Positions 1 through 6,452 are shown, counted from the stretch's first letter. The stretch is 6,470 nt of DNA from Mucilaginibacter sp. UBA4741 (GCA_002403905.1 DHIR01000235.1:1-6470); one strand, 5' to 3'. A program made the numbers and translations. The notes: generated by a model from the letters alone, not told the origin.

Positions 1-20
1 CAGATGTGTAAAAGAGACAG
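1..20 (+). other. Residual Nextera (Tn5 mosaic-end) sequencing adapter
   Basis: The first 20 bases read CAGATGTGTAAAAGAGACAG. The Illumina Nextera Read-1 transposase adapter ends CAGATGTGTATAAGAGACAG, so 19 of 20 bases agree and the only difference is base 11 (A for T). The leading C fits the Read-1 rather than the Read-2 adapter. The mosaic end is an engineered hybrid of the two natural Tn5 ends, so a genuine chromosomal copy is unlikely. The stretch is best treated as untrimmed adapter. It supplies a false ATG at bases 4-6, in frame with the following open frame. Confidence 0.93.
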
Positions 21-21
21 T

Positions 22-243
22 TATTACACACAATATCAACATTTTAACCCTGAAGCCAGCAAATTAATTCAGAAAAACCTGGATCACGACATCTATAATT
101 ATATTGCTACAATAAGTGAAATGCTATCAGTAATAGAAATTTTGATTGGTTTTATAAATATAGATGATTCTGAATTTCTAAAAGGTCAATTTGTAGGAAT
201 GTGTAATTATATAGAAGAATCTTTTAAGGAAATAGAAATCTAA
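22..243 (+). CDS. Hypothetical protein, 3' end only (5' end lost at contig edge)
   Basis: An open frame runs from the adapter junction to a TAA at 241-243. Read from the ATG inside the adapter it would be 79 residues, but about the first six are adapter-encoded, so the genuine part is about 73 codons and the true start lies upstream of the available sequence. The visible tail is acidic and helical-looking. It has a hydrophobic stretch (IEILIGFINI) and ends in an E/K/I-rich helix. I do not recognise a family. The DNA is clearly more AT-rich than the M1 peptidase or tex genes, which suggests an accessory or horizontally acquired gene. With so little sequence, a chance open frame in AT-rich DNA cannot be excluded. 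Confidence 0.5.
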   Translation, partial: YYTQYQHFNPEASKLIQKNLDHDIYNYIATISEMLSVIEILIGFINIDDSEFLKGQFVGMCNYIEESFKEIEI

Positions 244-339
244 AAATTAGTTCTAAAATTAAACTATATGATCGTTCAAGTTTTAACATTGAATTATGCG
301 TACACAATATTTAAAATCCCATGTCTGAATTAGATAAAC

Positions 340-366
340 CCTCCCTTTCTGGCCGAGAATGAGGGG
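340..366. repeat. Imperfect GC-rich intergenic hairpin, REP-like or terminator remnant
   Basis: Between the end of the partial gene (243) and the toxin stop (403) lies a C-rich arm (339-350) and a G-rich arm (356-371). Bases 347-350 pair with 356-359 around a GGCCG loop. Further pairs 345/361, 343/363, 341/365 and 340/366 form, with a T:G wobble at 342/364 and mismatches at 346/360 and 344/362. The position between two convergent 3' ends suits a terminator, but no T-run follows on either strand. A decayed dispersed intergenic repeat is therefore equally likely. The rest of 244-402 shows nothing I can interpret. Confidence 0.3.
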
Positions 367-402
367 CGGGGCATATGGGCTAAGGCTTCTCGTGTCTTGA
401 TA

Positions 403-738
403 TCAAAAAACATCCAGCGTATCAATGGTGGCTATCACCATTCTATGGGTTTTTATCAATTTGCAAATTTGTTTCCAATGGAGCGCAAAGTATGCTTCGA
501 GTTCTTTTCGTCCCTGTTGCTGAAGTTTAAAATAGACGATCTTGGGAGATACTTTAGCTTGGATTATCCAATGGAAATAGTCAGAATCACGGGTAAGTAT
601 AATCAGTTCATTTTCGAGGGCATAATCCCAAATTGCTTTATCAGGAAAAGCATCGCCCCAATCGTGCGCAAAAGAAAAATCGGCAGTATTAAACCAGGTA
701 AATTTGCGTGGAAGGTTCGCATCAACCAAAAACTTCAT
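403..738 (-). CDS. DUF5615 PIN-like domain toxin (putative ribonuclease)
   Basis: This 111-residue protein matches the DUF5615 (Mut7-C-like) PIN-fold family, the presumed nuclease toxins of type II toxin-antitoxin pairs. The N-terminal FLVDANLP (Asp6, Asn8, Pro10) is the first acidic motif. AHDWG near 24-28 and PDKAIWDYALEN (32-43, with Glu42) follow, then ILTRDSDY (47-54) with Asp51 and Asp53. These acidic residues are those expected to hold a divalent metal. Its ATG shares one base with the stop codon of the upstream DUF433 gene (TAATG), which indicates translational coupling. Full length for the family and apparently intact. RNA cleavage is inferred from the PIN fold; the target cannot be told. 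A plus-strand frame over the same bases is an antisense shadow. Confidence 0.88.
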   Translation of the reverse strand: MKFLVDANLPRKFTWFNTADFSFAHDWGDAFPDKAIWDYALENELIILTRDSDYFHWIIQAKVSPKIVYFKLQQQGRKELEAYFALHWKQICKLIKTHRMVIATIDTLDVF

Positions 739-980
739 TAAGCCACTTGCTTATTTGATAGCGGAATATTGATATGGTCTGCCATCAAAGCTGCGTACTC
801 CAAAGCTGCTGTGATATCTTCCTTTTCTAAAAAAGGAAAAGATTCAAAAATTTCAGCCTCAGTTTCACCTGCCGCTAAATGGCTCAATAGGGTATGCACA
901 GTCAAACGCTTACCTCTGATTGTAGGCTTACCATTACATAATCCGGGTATAGCGGTAATTCTGTTTAAGCGTGATTCCAT
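738..980 (-). CDS. DUF433 domain antitoxin
   Basis: This 80-residue protein is a single DUF433 domain. The signature is clear: an N-terminal strand, then CNGKPTIRGKRLTV (15-28), a helix followed by AAGETEAEIFESFPFL (36-51), and EDITAALEYAALMADH (54-69). DUF433 proteins have a winged-helix-like fold and act as the antitoxin partner of DUF5615 toxins, presumably binding the toxin and autorepressing the operon. The start is well placed, because the family normally begins about ten residues before the C/GKP motif and the next in-frame Met is past residue 60. The stop overlaps the toxin start by one base. No Shine-Dalgarno sequence is seen, which is normal for Bacteroidota. The role is assigned from family and context. 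Confidence 0.88.
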   Translation of the reverse strand: MESRLNRITAIPGLCNGKPTIRGKRLTVHTLLSHLAAGETEAEIFESFPFLEKEDITAALEYAALMADHINIPLSNKQVA

Positions 981-1068
981 AAAGTAAAATTAAGAATTTT
1001 TTTATACCGGCACAAATAAAGGCTAATCTAAGAGTGCCCTTATTTGATTCGGCGCTGTTTTAGACCAT

Positions 1069-1431
1069 TTAATTGCCACCGATAAGCTTCTTTCTGTCAG
1101 CAAAGATTTTTTTTACCGCATCGTGTGCTGAAAAATCACCTGCATCAATCTGCGCTTCAGCTTCGTTTAACTCTTTATTATACTCATCTGCCCGCTCTTT
1201 TTTTAGTTTTTCAAGCGAAGCTTTGATCTCATCCCAAGTATAAGCTCTATCAATTCCAGCTTCATATCTTCTCACCCGTTCATCCAACTCAGCCACAAAC
1301 GCATCATCTTCCGACCAATCAACAGCAGGAGCCATTTGATCTTCAAATAGTGCGTAAATATTCTTTATTTTATCATCGTCAGCTACCCGTATATAATCGT
1401 ATAGCTTTTCTCTAATTGCCGCTGTAGTCAT
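1069..1431 (-). CDS. Antitoxin-like small helical protein with two tandem modules, orphan
   Basis: With the ATG at 1431 the protein has 120 residues. A TTG two codons upstream (1437) gives 122 residues but is less likely. It is charged and almost entirely helical. The first part (IREKLYDYIRVADDDKIK, then a region ending YEAGIDRAYTWDEIKASLEK) resembles Bacteroidota addiction-module antitoxins that accompany RelE/ParE-type toxins. The second part (YNKELNEAEAQIDAGDF, then SAHDAVKKIFADRKK) looks like the toxin-binding tail of another such antitoxin. No toxin gene of its own follows: 88 non-coding bases separate it from the DUF433-DUF5615 pair on the same strand. It may be an orphan antitoxin, or part of a three-gene unit with that pair. 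Family placement rests on pattern recognition only. Confidence 0.7.
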   Translation of the reverse strand: MTTAAIREKLYDYIRVADDDKIKNIYALFEDQMAPAVDWSEDDAFVAELDERVRRYEAGIDRAYTWDEIKASLEKLKKERADEYNKELNEAEAQIDAGDFSAHDAVKKIFADRKKLIGGN

Positions 1432-1448
1432 AGTCAAATATCTTTAAA

Positions 1449-1456
1449 CAAATTTA
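1449..1456 (-). promoter_or_regulatory. Candidate Bacteroidota -7 promoter element (TAAATTTG)
   Basis: Read on the minus strand this is TAAATTTG, an exact match to the TAnnTTTG -7 consensus of the Bacteroidota primary sigma factor. It lies 17 bases upstream of the ATG at 1431, leaving a short leader. A TTTG-type -33 box is not found at the usual spacing of about 19 bases. The nearest TTTG sits only 14 bases upstream, so the match is partial. Confidence 0.4.
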
Positions 1457-1501
1457 TTAAATAATTTTTCCAAACCGTAACATTCCCCCTTCCAAAATAT
1501 C

Positions 1502-1521
1502 AAAGTAGTAATTACTACTTT
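1502..1521. promoter_or_regulatory. Perfect 20-bp palindrome, candidate operator
   Basis: AAAGTAGTAATTACTACTTT is its own reverse complement over all 20 bases, centred between 1511 and 1512. It lies in the divergent intergenic region, 39 bases before the M1 peptidase start and 70 bases before the minus-strand antitoxin-like start. Its right half runs into TACTTTTA (1516-1523), a 7-of-8 match to the TAnnTTTG -7 element in the peptidase direction, so a bound dimer would cover the putative promoter. The stem is AT-rich and has no loop, so a protein-binding site fits better than a terminator. No regulator gene is in the window, and I do not assign the site to a regulator family. Confidence 0.55.
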
Positions 1522-1560
1522 TACATCTCATTAACTGATTCATTATTTAAACGCTATTAA

Positions 1561-3435
1561 ATGTTAAGATCATTTTCACTTTCGGCCTTATTATGCTTGT
1601 TTTTGGCACAGGCAAATGCACAAAGCCTGTATATGCCGCGCGATATACAAAAAGCCTTTAAAAAAGGCACCCGCGATATGAGCGGCAAACCCGGCAAAAA
1701 CTATTGGCAAAATACGGGCAATTACAACATCTCTATCAGTATGGAACCGCCTAGCCGCCTGATAAAAGGCATCGAGCAAATCACCTACATCAACAACAGC
1801 CACGATACGTTAAAAAGGCTGAACATGAAACTGATATTAAACATTCACCGCCCCGGAGCGGCCCGTTTTGGCGGCGCTAGCACGGATTATCTAACATCGG
1901 GCATACAGATAGACAAATTTGTAGTTAATGACGTTAGGCGCAATTGGAACAATGATCTGGCTGCAGGCACCAACCAGGCCATAGCCTTAGCTAAACCATT
2001 AATGCCGCACGATTCTGTTAAACTAAATATCGACTGGCATTTTGAGCTGTCTAAAGAGAGCAACCGCGAGGGCGTGATAGATTCTACCACTTTCTTCCTG
2101 GCCTATTTTTATCCGCGGGTATCTGTTTACGATGACTATAACGGCTGGGATACTCTGCCCTTCCTTGACGCGCAAGAGTTTTATAACGACTTTAACAATT
2201 ACACCCTCAATGTAACCGTTCCTAAAAATTTTATTGTATGGAGCACGGGTACATTACAAAACCCTAACCAGGTTTTACAACCCGAGTTTGCCAAGCGCCT
2301 GCAAACATCAATGACCAGCGATAGCACTATACATATTGCTACCCCTGTCGACCTTGTGGCCAAAAACATCACCGCCCAAAACGCCACCAATACCTGGACA
2401 TGGACCGCTAACAATATTTCGGACATGACAGTTGGCGTAAGCGATCATTATAACTGGGATGGCGCAAGTGTTTTGGTTGATGATGCAGCACATCGTTTAG
2501 CCAGCGTACAGGCAGCTTATCCGGATAAATCTGCGGATTTTCACCATTCGGCGCAATTTAGCCGTAATGCGTTGGGTTGGTTCTCGCATAACTGGCCGGG
2601 CGTGCCTTATCCGTTCCCTAAGATGACGGTTTTTCAGGGATTTGCTGATATGGAATACCCAATGATGGTGAACGATAGCCACCAGGATGATATTGGCTTT
2701 GCACAATTGGTGCAGGACCATGAAATAGCACATACTTTTTTTCCGTTCTATATGGGTATTAACGAAAGCCGTTACGCTTTTATGGACGAAGGCTGGGCAA
2801 CCACTTTTGAACTACTAATAGGAACCGCAGAGAACGGCAAAAAGAAAGCCGATGATTTCTATAAAAAATTCCGTGTTGAACAATATATACATGACCCATC
2901 AACTGCCGAGGACCTGCCGATCATCACCCCTAGCAGCGAGCAACGCAATGGTTACGGCAATAATGCTTATGGCAAACCATCATTAAGCTACCTGGCTTTA
3001 AAGGACATGTTGGGTGATGCACTATTTAAAAAGGCGTTGCATACCTACATGGATAATTGGCATGGCAAGCACCCTATTCCGTGGGATTATTTTAATTCCA
3101 TGAACGCCGGCTCAGGCAAAAACTTAAACTGGTTCTTCAACAACTGGTTCTTTACCAATGGTTATATAGACCTTGGTTTGGAAGAAGTAAAGGCCGTTGT
3201 CGGCGGTTATAAATTATCGATCAAAAACATTGGTGGATTTGCGACTCCATTTGACGTTGTTTTAACTTATGCCGATGGCACCACCCAAAGCACGCATGTA
3301 ACTGCCGGGGTATGGGAGAAAGACCAAAAACAAATATCAATTACTGTTAACGCTAAAAAAGTTGCAAAGTCTATAACCATAGATGGTGGTATTTTTATGG
3401 ATGCTGATGAGAGTAATAATAAGTGGAGTAAGTAA
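1561..3435 (+). CDS. Secreted M1-family zinc metallopeptidase (aminopeptidase-like)
   Basis: This 624-residue protein begins with a Sec signal peptide (residues 1-20, hydrophobic core LSALLCLFLA, ANA cleavage site before Gln21). A periplasmic or exported location is therefore likely. An N-terminal beta-saddle domain (about 45-265) precedes the gluzincin catalytic domain. The zinc site is HEIAH (387-391) with Glu410, spaced HEXXH-x18-E as in family M1, followed by GWATTFE. Tyr470 in AYGKPSL fits the transition-state tyrosine. The usual GxMEN exopeptidase motif appears as ADMEYP (362-367), keeping Glu365. About 85 beta-rich residues close the protein (540-624); the long helical C-terminal domain of aminopeptidase N is absent. 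It probably trims N-terminal residues from peptides; the substrate is unknown. A palindrome at 1502-1521 may control it. The DUF1801 gene follows 41 bases downstream. Confidence 0.93.
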   Translation: MLRSFSLSALLCLFLAQANAQSLYMPRDIQKAFKKGTRDMSGKPGKNYWQNTGNYNISISMEPPSRLIKGIEQITYINNSHDTLKRLNMKLILNIHRPGAARFGGASTDYLTSGIQIDKFVVNDVRRNWNNDLAAGTNQAIALAKPLMPHDSVKLNIDWHFELSKESNREGVIDSTTFFLAYFYPRVSVYDDYNGWDTLPFLDAQEFYNDFNNYTLNVTVPKNFIVWSTGTLQNPNQVLQPEFAKRLQTSMTSDSTIHIATPVDLVAKNITAQNATNTWTWTANNISDMTVGVSDHYNWDGASVLVDDAAHRLASVQAAYPDKSADFHHSAQFSRNALGWFSHNWPGVPYPFPKMTVFQGFADMEYPMMVNDSHQDDIGFAQLVQDHEIAHTFFPFYMGINESRYAFMDEGWATTFELLIGTAENGKKKADDFYKKFRVEQYIHDPSTAEDLPIITPSSEQRNGYGNNAYGKPSLSYLALKDMLGDALFKKALHTYMDNWHGKHPIPWDYFNSMNAGSGKNLNWFFNNWFFTNGYIDLGLEEVKAVVGGYKLSIKNIGGFATPFDVVLTYADGTTQSTHVTAGVWEKDQKQISITVNAKKVAKSITIDGGIFMDADESNNKWSK

Positions 3436-3476
3436 TTATTACGGACAGCCAGATTTACGAAGTTAGAACCACGACC

Positions 3477-3851
3477 ATGAAAGGCGAACAGGCAAAAAAC
3501 ATAGACGAGTACATAGCACGTTATCCAGCAGATGTACAAGAGCTACTACAAACCATACGTGCAACCATCCAGACCGCCGCACCCGATGCTAAAGAAGCTA
3601 TCAAATACGCTATACCTACGTTTATACTCAACGGCAACTTAGTGCACTTTGGTGGTTACAAAAGCCATATCGGCTTTTACCCGGCACCTATAGGTATTGA
3701 GGCTTTTAAAGAGGAAACAGCAAAATACGAGACAGGAAAAGGCACACTACAATTCCCGATTGATAAACCTTTGCCGTTAGAGCTGATAAGCAGAATAGTA
3801 AAATTTAGGGTGGAGAAGAATTTGGAGAAAGCGAAAAAGAAAGTAAAATAG
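3477..3851 (+). CDS. DUF1801 / YdhG-like domain protein
   Basis: This 124-residue protein matches the DUF1801 (YdhG-like) fold. It has an N-terminal helical part with YIARYPADVQELLQTIRATI (12-31) and APDAKEAIKYAIPTF (35-49). The signature beta region GNLVHFGGYKSHIGFYP (53-69) follows, then a lysine-rich C-terminal helix. Members include Bacillus YdhG/Fra, described as a frataxin-like iron chaperone, but most are uncharacterised, so iron binding here is only a possibility. The ATG at 3477 fits the family's usual N-terminus. It lies 41 bases after the M1 peptidase stop on the same strand with no evident terminator between, so co-transcription is plausible although no functional link is obvious. 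The lysine-rich tail (last 13 residues) is typical of the family. Confidence 0.85.
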   Translation: MKGEQAKNIDEYIARYPADVQELLQTIRATIQTAAPDAKEAIKYAIPTFILNGNLVHFGGYKSHIGFYPAPIGIEAFKEETAKYETGKGTLQFPIDKPLPLELISRIVKFRVEKNLEKAKKKVK

Positions 3852-3856
3852 ATTAT

Positions 3857-4060
3857 TTAGGATTTTGACTGTTCGATCATTGACGTGATTAAAAATAGTT
3901 CTACACCAGCTATAACCAAAAAGGAAAATATAAAAACAACTATACTAACTGCCTTTGCGTCGTTATGTTTTTTTGACATTTTCACCCATACTACGCGAGA
4001 CAAAAAATAAGATGGAACGCCGGCAATTACTAAAAAAAATAAACAAATTAGTGCATCCAT
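3857..4060 (-). CDS. Small two-helix membrane protein with repeated FLVIAGV
   Basis: This 67-residue protein has two hydrophobic helices (about 3-25 and 38-60) joined by a short basic loop with Lys27, Lys30, Lys31 and Lys36. By the positive-inside rule the loop should be cytoplasmic. Residues 9-15 and 47-53 are both FLVIAGV, yet six of the seven codon pairs differ, all at the third base. That supports real coding in this frame. A TATATTTG promoter element lies 27 bases upstream of the ATG. The stop is convergent with the DUF1801 stop (5 bases apart), and the start is divergent from tex. No family is recognised and no function can be given. A plus-strand frame of 60 residues overlapping it looks like a shadow. 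Confidence 0.66.
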   Translation of the reverse strand: MDALICLFFLVIAGVPSYFLSRVVWVKMSKKHNDAKAVSIVVFIFSFLVIAGVELFLITSMIEQSKS

Positions 4061-4087
4061 ATCTTAGAGAATGTGATAAGATCAATT

Positions 4088-4095
4088 CAAATATA
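4088..4095 (-). promoter_or_regulatory. Candidate Bacteroidota -7 promoter element (TATATTTG)
   Basis: On the minus strand this reads TATATTTG, an exact TAnnTTTG match 27 bases before the ATG at 4060. That would give a leader of roughly 20 bases. A TTTG occurs further upstream but only 11 bases away rather than about 19, so the -33 box is not convincing. The element supports expression of the small membrane protein. Confidence 0.4.
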
Positions 4096-4181
4096 AGCAT
4101 TTATTACAAATCGTACTATTTACCAACACCCCTTTGACATCTCAACCCATAACCCGATTTTCGCTATCCCAATAATAACAC

Positions 4182-6452
4182 ATGATAGCACACCATAAAA
4201 AATTAGCTGCCGAATTTTCAATAGCCGAAAAGCAAGTTACCGCAACCGTTAGTTTATTGGACGAAGGCGCAACCGTACCCTTCATTTCCCGATACCGTAA
4301 AGAATTAACCGGGAGTTTAGACGAGGTACAGGTAGCCGGCATCCGTGACAGGATACAGCAATTACGCGAGTTGGATAAACGCCGCGAAGCCATATTAAAC
4401 TCTTTAACCGAAATGGGCAAGCTAACACCCGAACTGGAAAAGCAAATAAACGCCGCAGAAACAATGGTATTGCTGGAGGATATTTACCTTCCTTATCGCC
4501 CTAAACGTAAAACCCGCGCTACCACTGCCCGCGAAAAAGGCCTGCAACCGCTAGCCGATCTGATCTTCGCGCAAAACAAGTTTGATGTGGAGGCCGAGGC
4601 CGAAAAATATATCTCCGAAGAAAAAGGAGTTGCCAGCATTGAGGAAGCATTAGGCGGCGCACGCGACATTATTGCCGAACATATAAGTGAAGATGCCGCC
4701 GTACGTACAAAAATACGCGAGTTGTTTATGGGTAAAGGCTCATTTAAAAGCCGGGTTATTACGGGTAAAGAAACCGAGGGCATTAAATACAAAGATTACT
4801 TTGAGTGGGAAGAGCCGGTAAAATCGGCACCATCGCATCGTATACTGGCTATGCGCCGGGGCGAGAAAGAAGAGATTCTTTATTTAGATGCTTTACCACC
4901 CGAGGAAGAAGCCATAGATCAATTAGAAAAAGCATTTATTACAGGAAATAATATTGCTGCCGACCACGTTATACAAGCTATTACTGATGGTTACAAACGC
5001 CTGCTGCGCCCATCTATGGAAACAGAGGTGCGCCTGATCACCAAAAAGAAAGCCGATGAAGAAGCCATCCGCGTATTTGCAGAGAACGTGCGCCAGTTGC
5101 TATTAGCTGCTCCGTTGGGCCAAAAACGTACTATGGCTGTCGATCCGGGTTTCCGTACAGGTTGTAAGGTGGTTTGCTTGGATGAGCAGGGTAAGTTGTT
5201 AGAGTATACCGCTGTGTTCCCACACACAGGTGCAGGGCAGGCTAAGGAGGCAGAGAAAACCATCACCTATTTATTTGAAAAATATAGCATACAAGCCATA
5301 GCAATTGGCAATGGTACTGCAGGCAGAGAGACAGAACTATTTATCCGCAAGCTAAATTTACCGGATGTTGAAATTGTAATGGTGAATGAAAGCGGCGCGT
5401 CTATCTACTCGGCATCTGATGTAGCACGCGAGGAATTTCCGGATAAGGATGTTACCGTTAGAGGTGCCGTTTCTATTGGTCGCCGTTTGATGGACCCGCT
5501 GGCAGAGTTGGTGAAGATAGATCCAAAATCCATAGGTGTTGGCCAATACCAGCATGATGTGGATCAGAATAAATTGCAGGCATCGTTAGACGATACGGTG
5601 ACAAGCTGCGTTAACGCGGTTGGTGTGGAGTTGAATACCGCCTCAAAACAAATACTTTCGTATGTATCAGGTTTAGGTCCGCAACTGGCGCAGAAGATAG
5701 TAGAATACCGTGATGAAAACGGCGCGTTTAAACATCGCGACCAGCTAAAGAAAGTACCACGCCTGGGCGATAAAGCATTTGAGCAGGCAGCCGGATTTTT
5801 ACGTATCCATAATGCAGAAAATCCTTTGGATGCAAGCGCGGTACATCCTGAACGATACCCATTGGTGGCCCAAATAGCTAAAGATAAAGGCTGCTCGGTT
5901 AATGAACTAATGAAGGATGATAAACTACGCCAAAGCATCCCACTGCAAAAATATATTACTGACACAGTTGGCTTACCAACCCTTAATGATATTATGGCCG
6001 AGCTGGCTAAACCTGGCCGCGACCCGCGCGAAAAGTTTGAAGCCTTTAGCTTTACCGATGGCGTAAACGCTATTACCGATCTTAAAGCAGGTATGAAGCT
6101 GCCGGGCATAGTAACTAATATTACCGCATTTGGTACTTTTATAGATATTGGCGTACACCAGGACGGGCTGGTGCATTTAAGCCAGATAACCAACCGTTTT
6201 ATTAAGGACCCTAACGAGGTATTAAAAGTCCATCAACAGGTTGAGGTTACTGTTACTGAGGTTGATGTGGCTCGCAAGCGCATATCCTTATCCATGAAAA
6301 CAGACGAGCCTAAAAAGGAGCATCGCCCGGCCGAGCCTGTAAAACAGCATCAGCCTGCAAAACCGGCTTATAATCCGCCTAAAAAGAAAGAACCGGAACC
6401 TGAAACAGATATGGCTGTTAAGTTAGCGGCTTTGAAGAATATGTTTAAATAG
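4182..6452 (+). CDS. tex: Tex family S1 RNA-binding transcription accessory protein
   Basis: This 756-residue protein is a full-length Tex (YhgF-like) factor, a cytoplasmic nucleic-acid-binding protein linked to transcription and named for toxin expression in Bordetella. The N-terminal helical domain carries LLDEGATVPFISRYRKE (25-41) and LDEVQ. A YqgF/RNase H-like domain starts at AVDPGFRTG (319-327) and includes NGTAGRETE (377-385). The family hallmarks NESGASIYSAS (402-412) and GVGQYQHDV (452-460) follow. A helix-hairpin-helix region spans about 487-543, and an S1 RNA-binding domain spans 637-706. The last 50 residues are a Lys/Pro/Glu-rich tail ending in a short helix, AVKLAALKNMFK. The start fits the family, whose N-terminus is typically M-x-H-x-x-x-(I/L)-A-x-E. 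No Shine-Dalgarno sequence is seen. The gene stands alone, divergent from the small membrane protein. All domains are intact. Confidence 0.97.
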   Translation: MIAHHKKLAAEFSIAEKQVTATVSLLDEGATVPFISRYRKELTGSLDEVQVAGIRDRIQQLRELDKRREAILNSLTEMGKLTPELEKQINAAETMVLLEDIYLPYRPKRKTRATTAREKGLQPLADLIFAQNKFDVEAEAEKYISEEKGVASIEEALGGARDIIAEHISEDAAVRTKIRELFMGKGSFKSRVITGKETEGIKYKDYFEWEEPVKSAPSHRILAMRRGEKEEILYLDALPPEEEAIDQLEKAFITGNNIAADHVIQAITDGYKRLLRPSMETEVRLITKKKADEEAIRVFAENVRQLLLAAPLGQKRTMAVDPGFRTGCKVVCLDEQGKLLEYTAVFPHTGAGQAKEAEKTITYLFEKYSIQAIAIGNGTAGRETELFIRKLNLPDVEIVMVNESGASIYSASDVAREEFPDKDVTVRGAVSIGRRLMDPLAELVKIDPKSIGVGQYQHDVDQNKLQASLDDTVTSCVNAVGVELNTASKQILSYVSGLGPQLAQKIVEYRDENGAFKHRDQLKKVPRLGDKAFEQAAGFLRIHNAENPLDASAVHPERYPLVAQIAKDKGCSVNELMKDDKLRQSIPLQKYITDTVGLPTLNDIMAELAKPGRDPREKFEAFSFTDGVNAITDLKAGMKLPGIVTNITAFGTFIDIGVHQDGLVHLSQITNRFIKDPNEVLKVHQQVEVTVTEVDVARKRISLSMKTDEPKKEHRPAEPVKQHQPAKPAYNPPKKKEPEPETDMAVKLAALKNMFK

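Noticed and set aside
321..362. Short frame starting ATG TCT GAA, 13 codons long, running into the GC-rich hairpin
   Set aside because: It is too short, has no conserved feature, and ends inside the hairpin. It could be a gene-start relic, but nothing supports that.
397..406. 10-bp palindrome TTGATATCAA at the toxin 3' end
   Set aside because: It is short, overlaps the end of the coding frame, and is expected by chance in sequence of this length.
397..741. Plus-strand open frame of 114 codons opposite the DUF5615 gene
   Set aside because: It is antisense to a gene with clear family motifs, and its own translation shows no recognisable domain.
985..1016. Minus-strand TTTG (1016-1013), 20-base spacer, TAATTTTA (992-985) as a promoter for the DUF433 gene
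   Set aside because: The spacing is near consensus, but the -7 box has one mismatch and ends only four bases before the ATG. That would require a leaderless transcript, and the tract is AT-rich enough to produce such matches by chance.
981..1068. Toxin remnant directly after the antitoxin-like gene (TAA, then ATG GTC TAA in frame)
   Set aside because: The ATG right after the stop is where a toxin start would be expected, but the frame closes after two codons. The later translation in that frame does not resemble a RelE/ParE or other toxin I recognise.
3955..4137. Plus-strand open frame of 60 codons overlapping the small membrane protein
   Set aside because: The minus-strand frame has two membrane helices, a repeated heptapeptide with third-base changes, and a promoter element. 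The plus frame has none of these.
5564..6193. Minus-strand open frame of 209 codons opposite tex
   Set aside because: It is a long shadow frame inside a strongly conserved tex coding region. Its translation is rich in Ser, Pro and Cys and has no domain.
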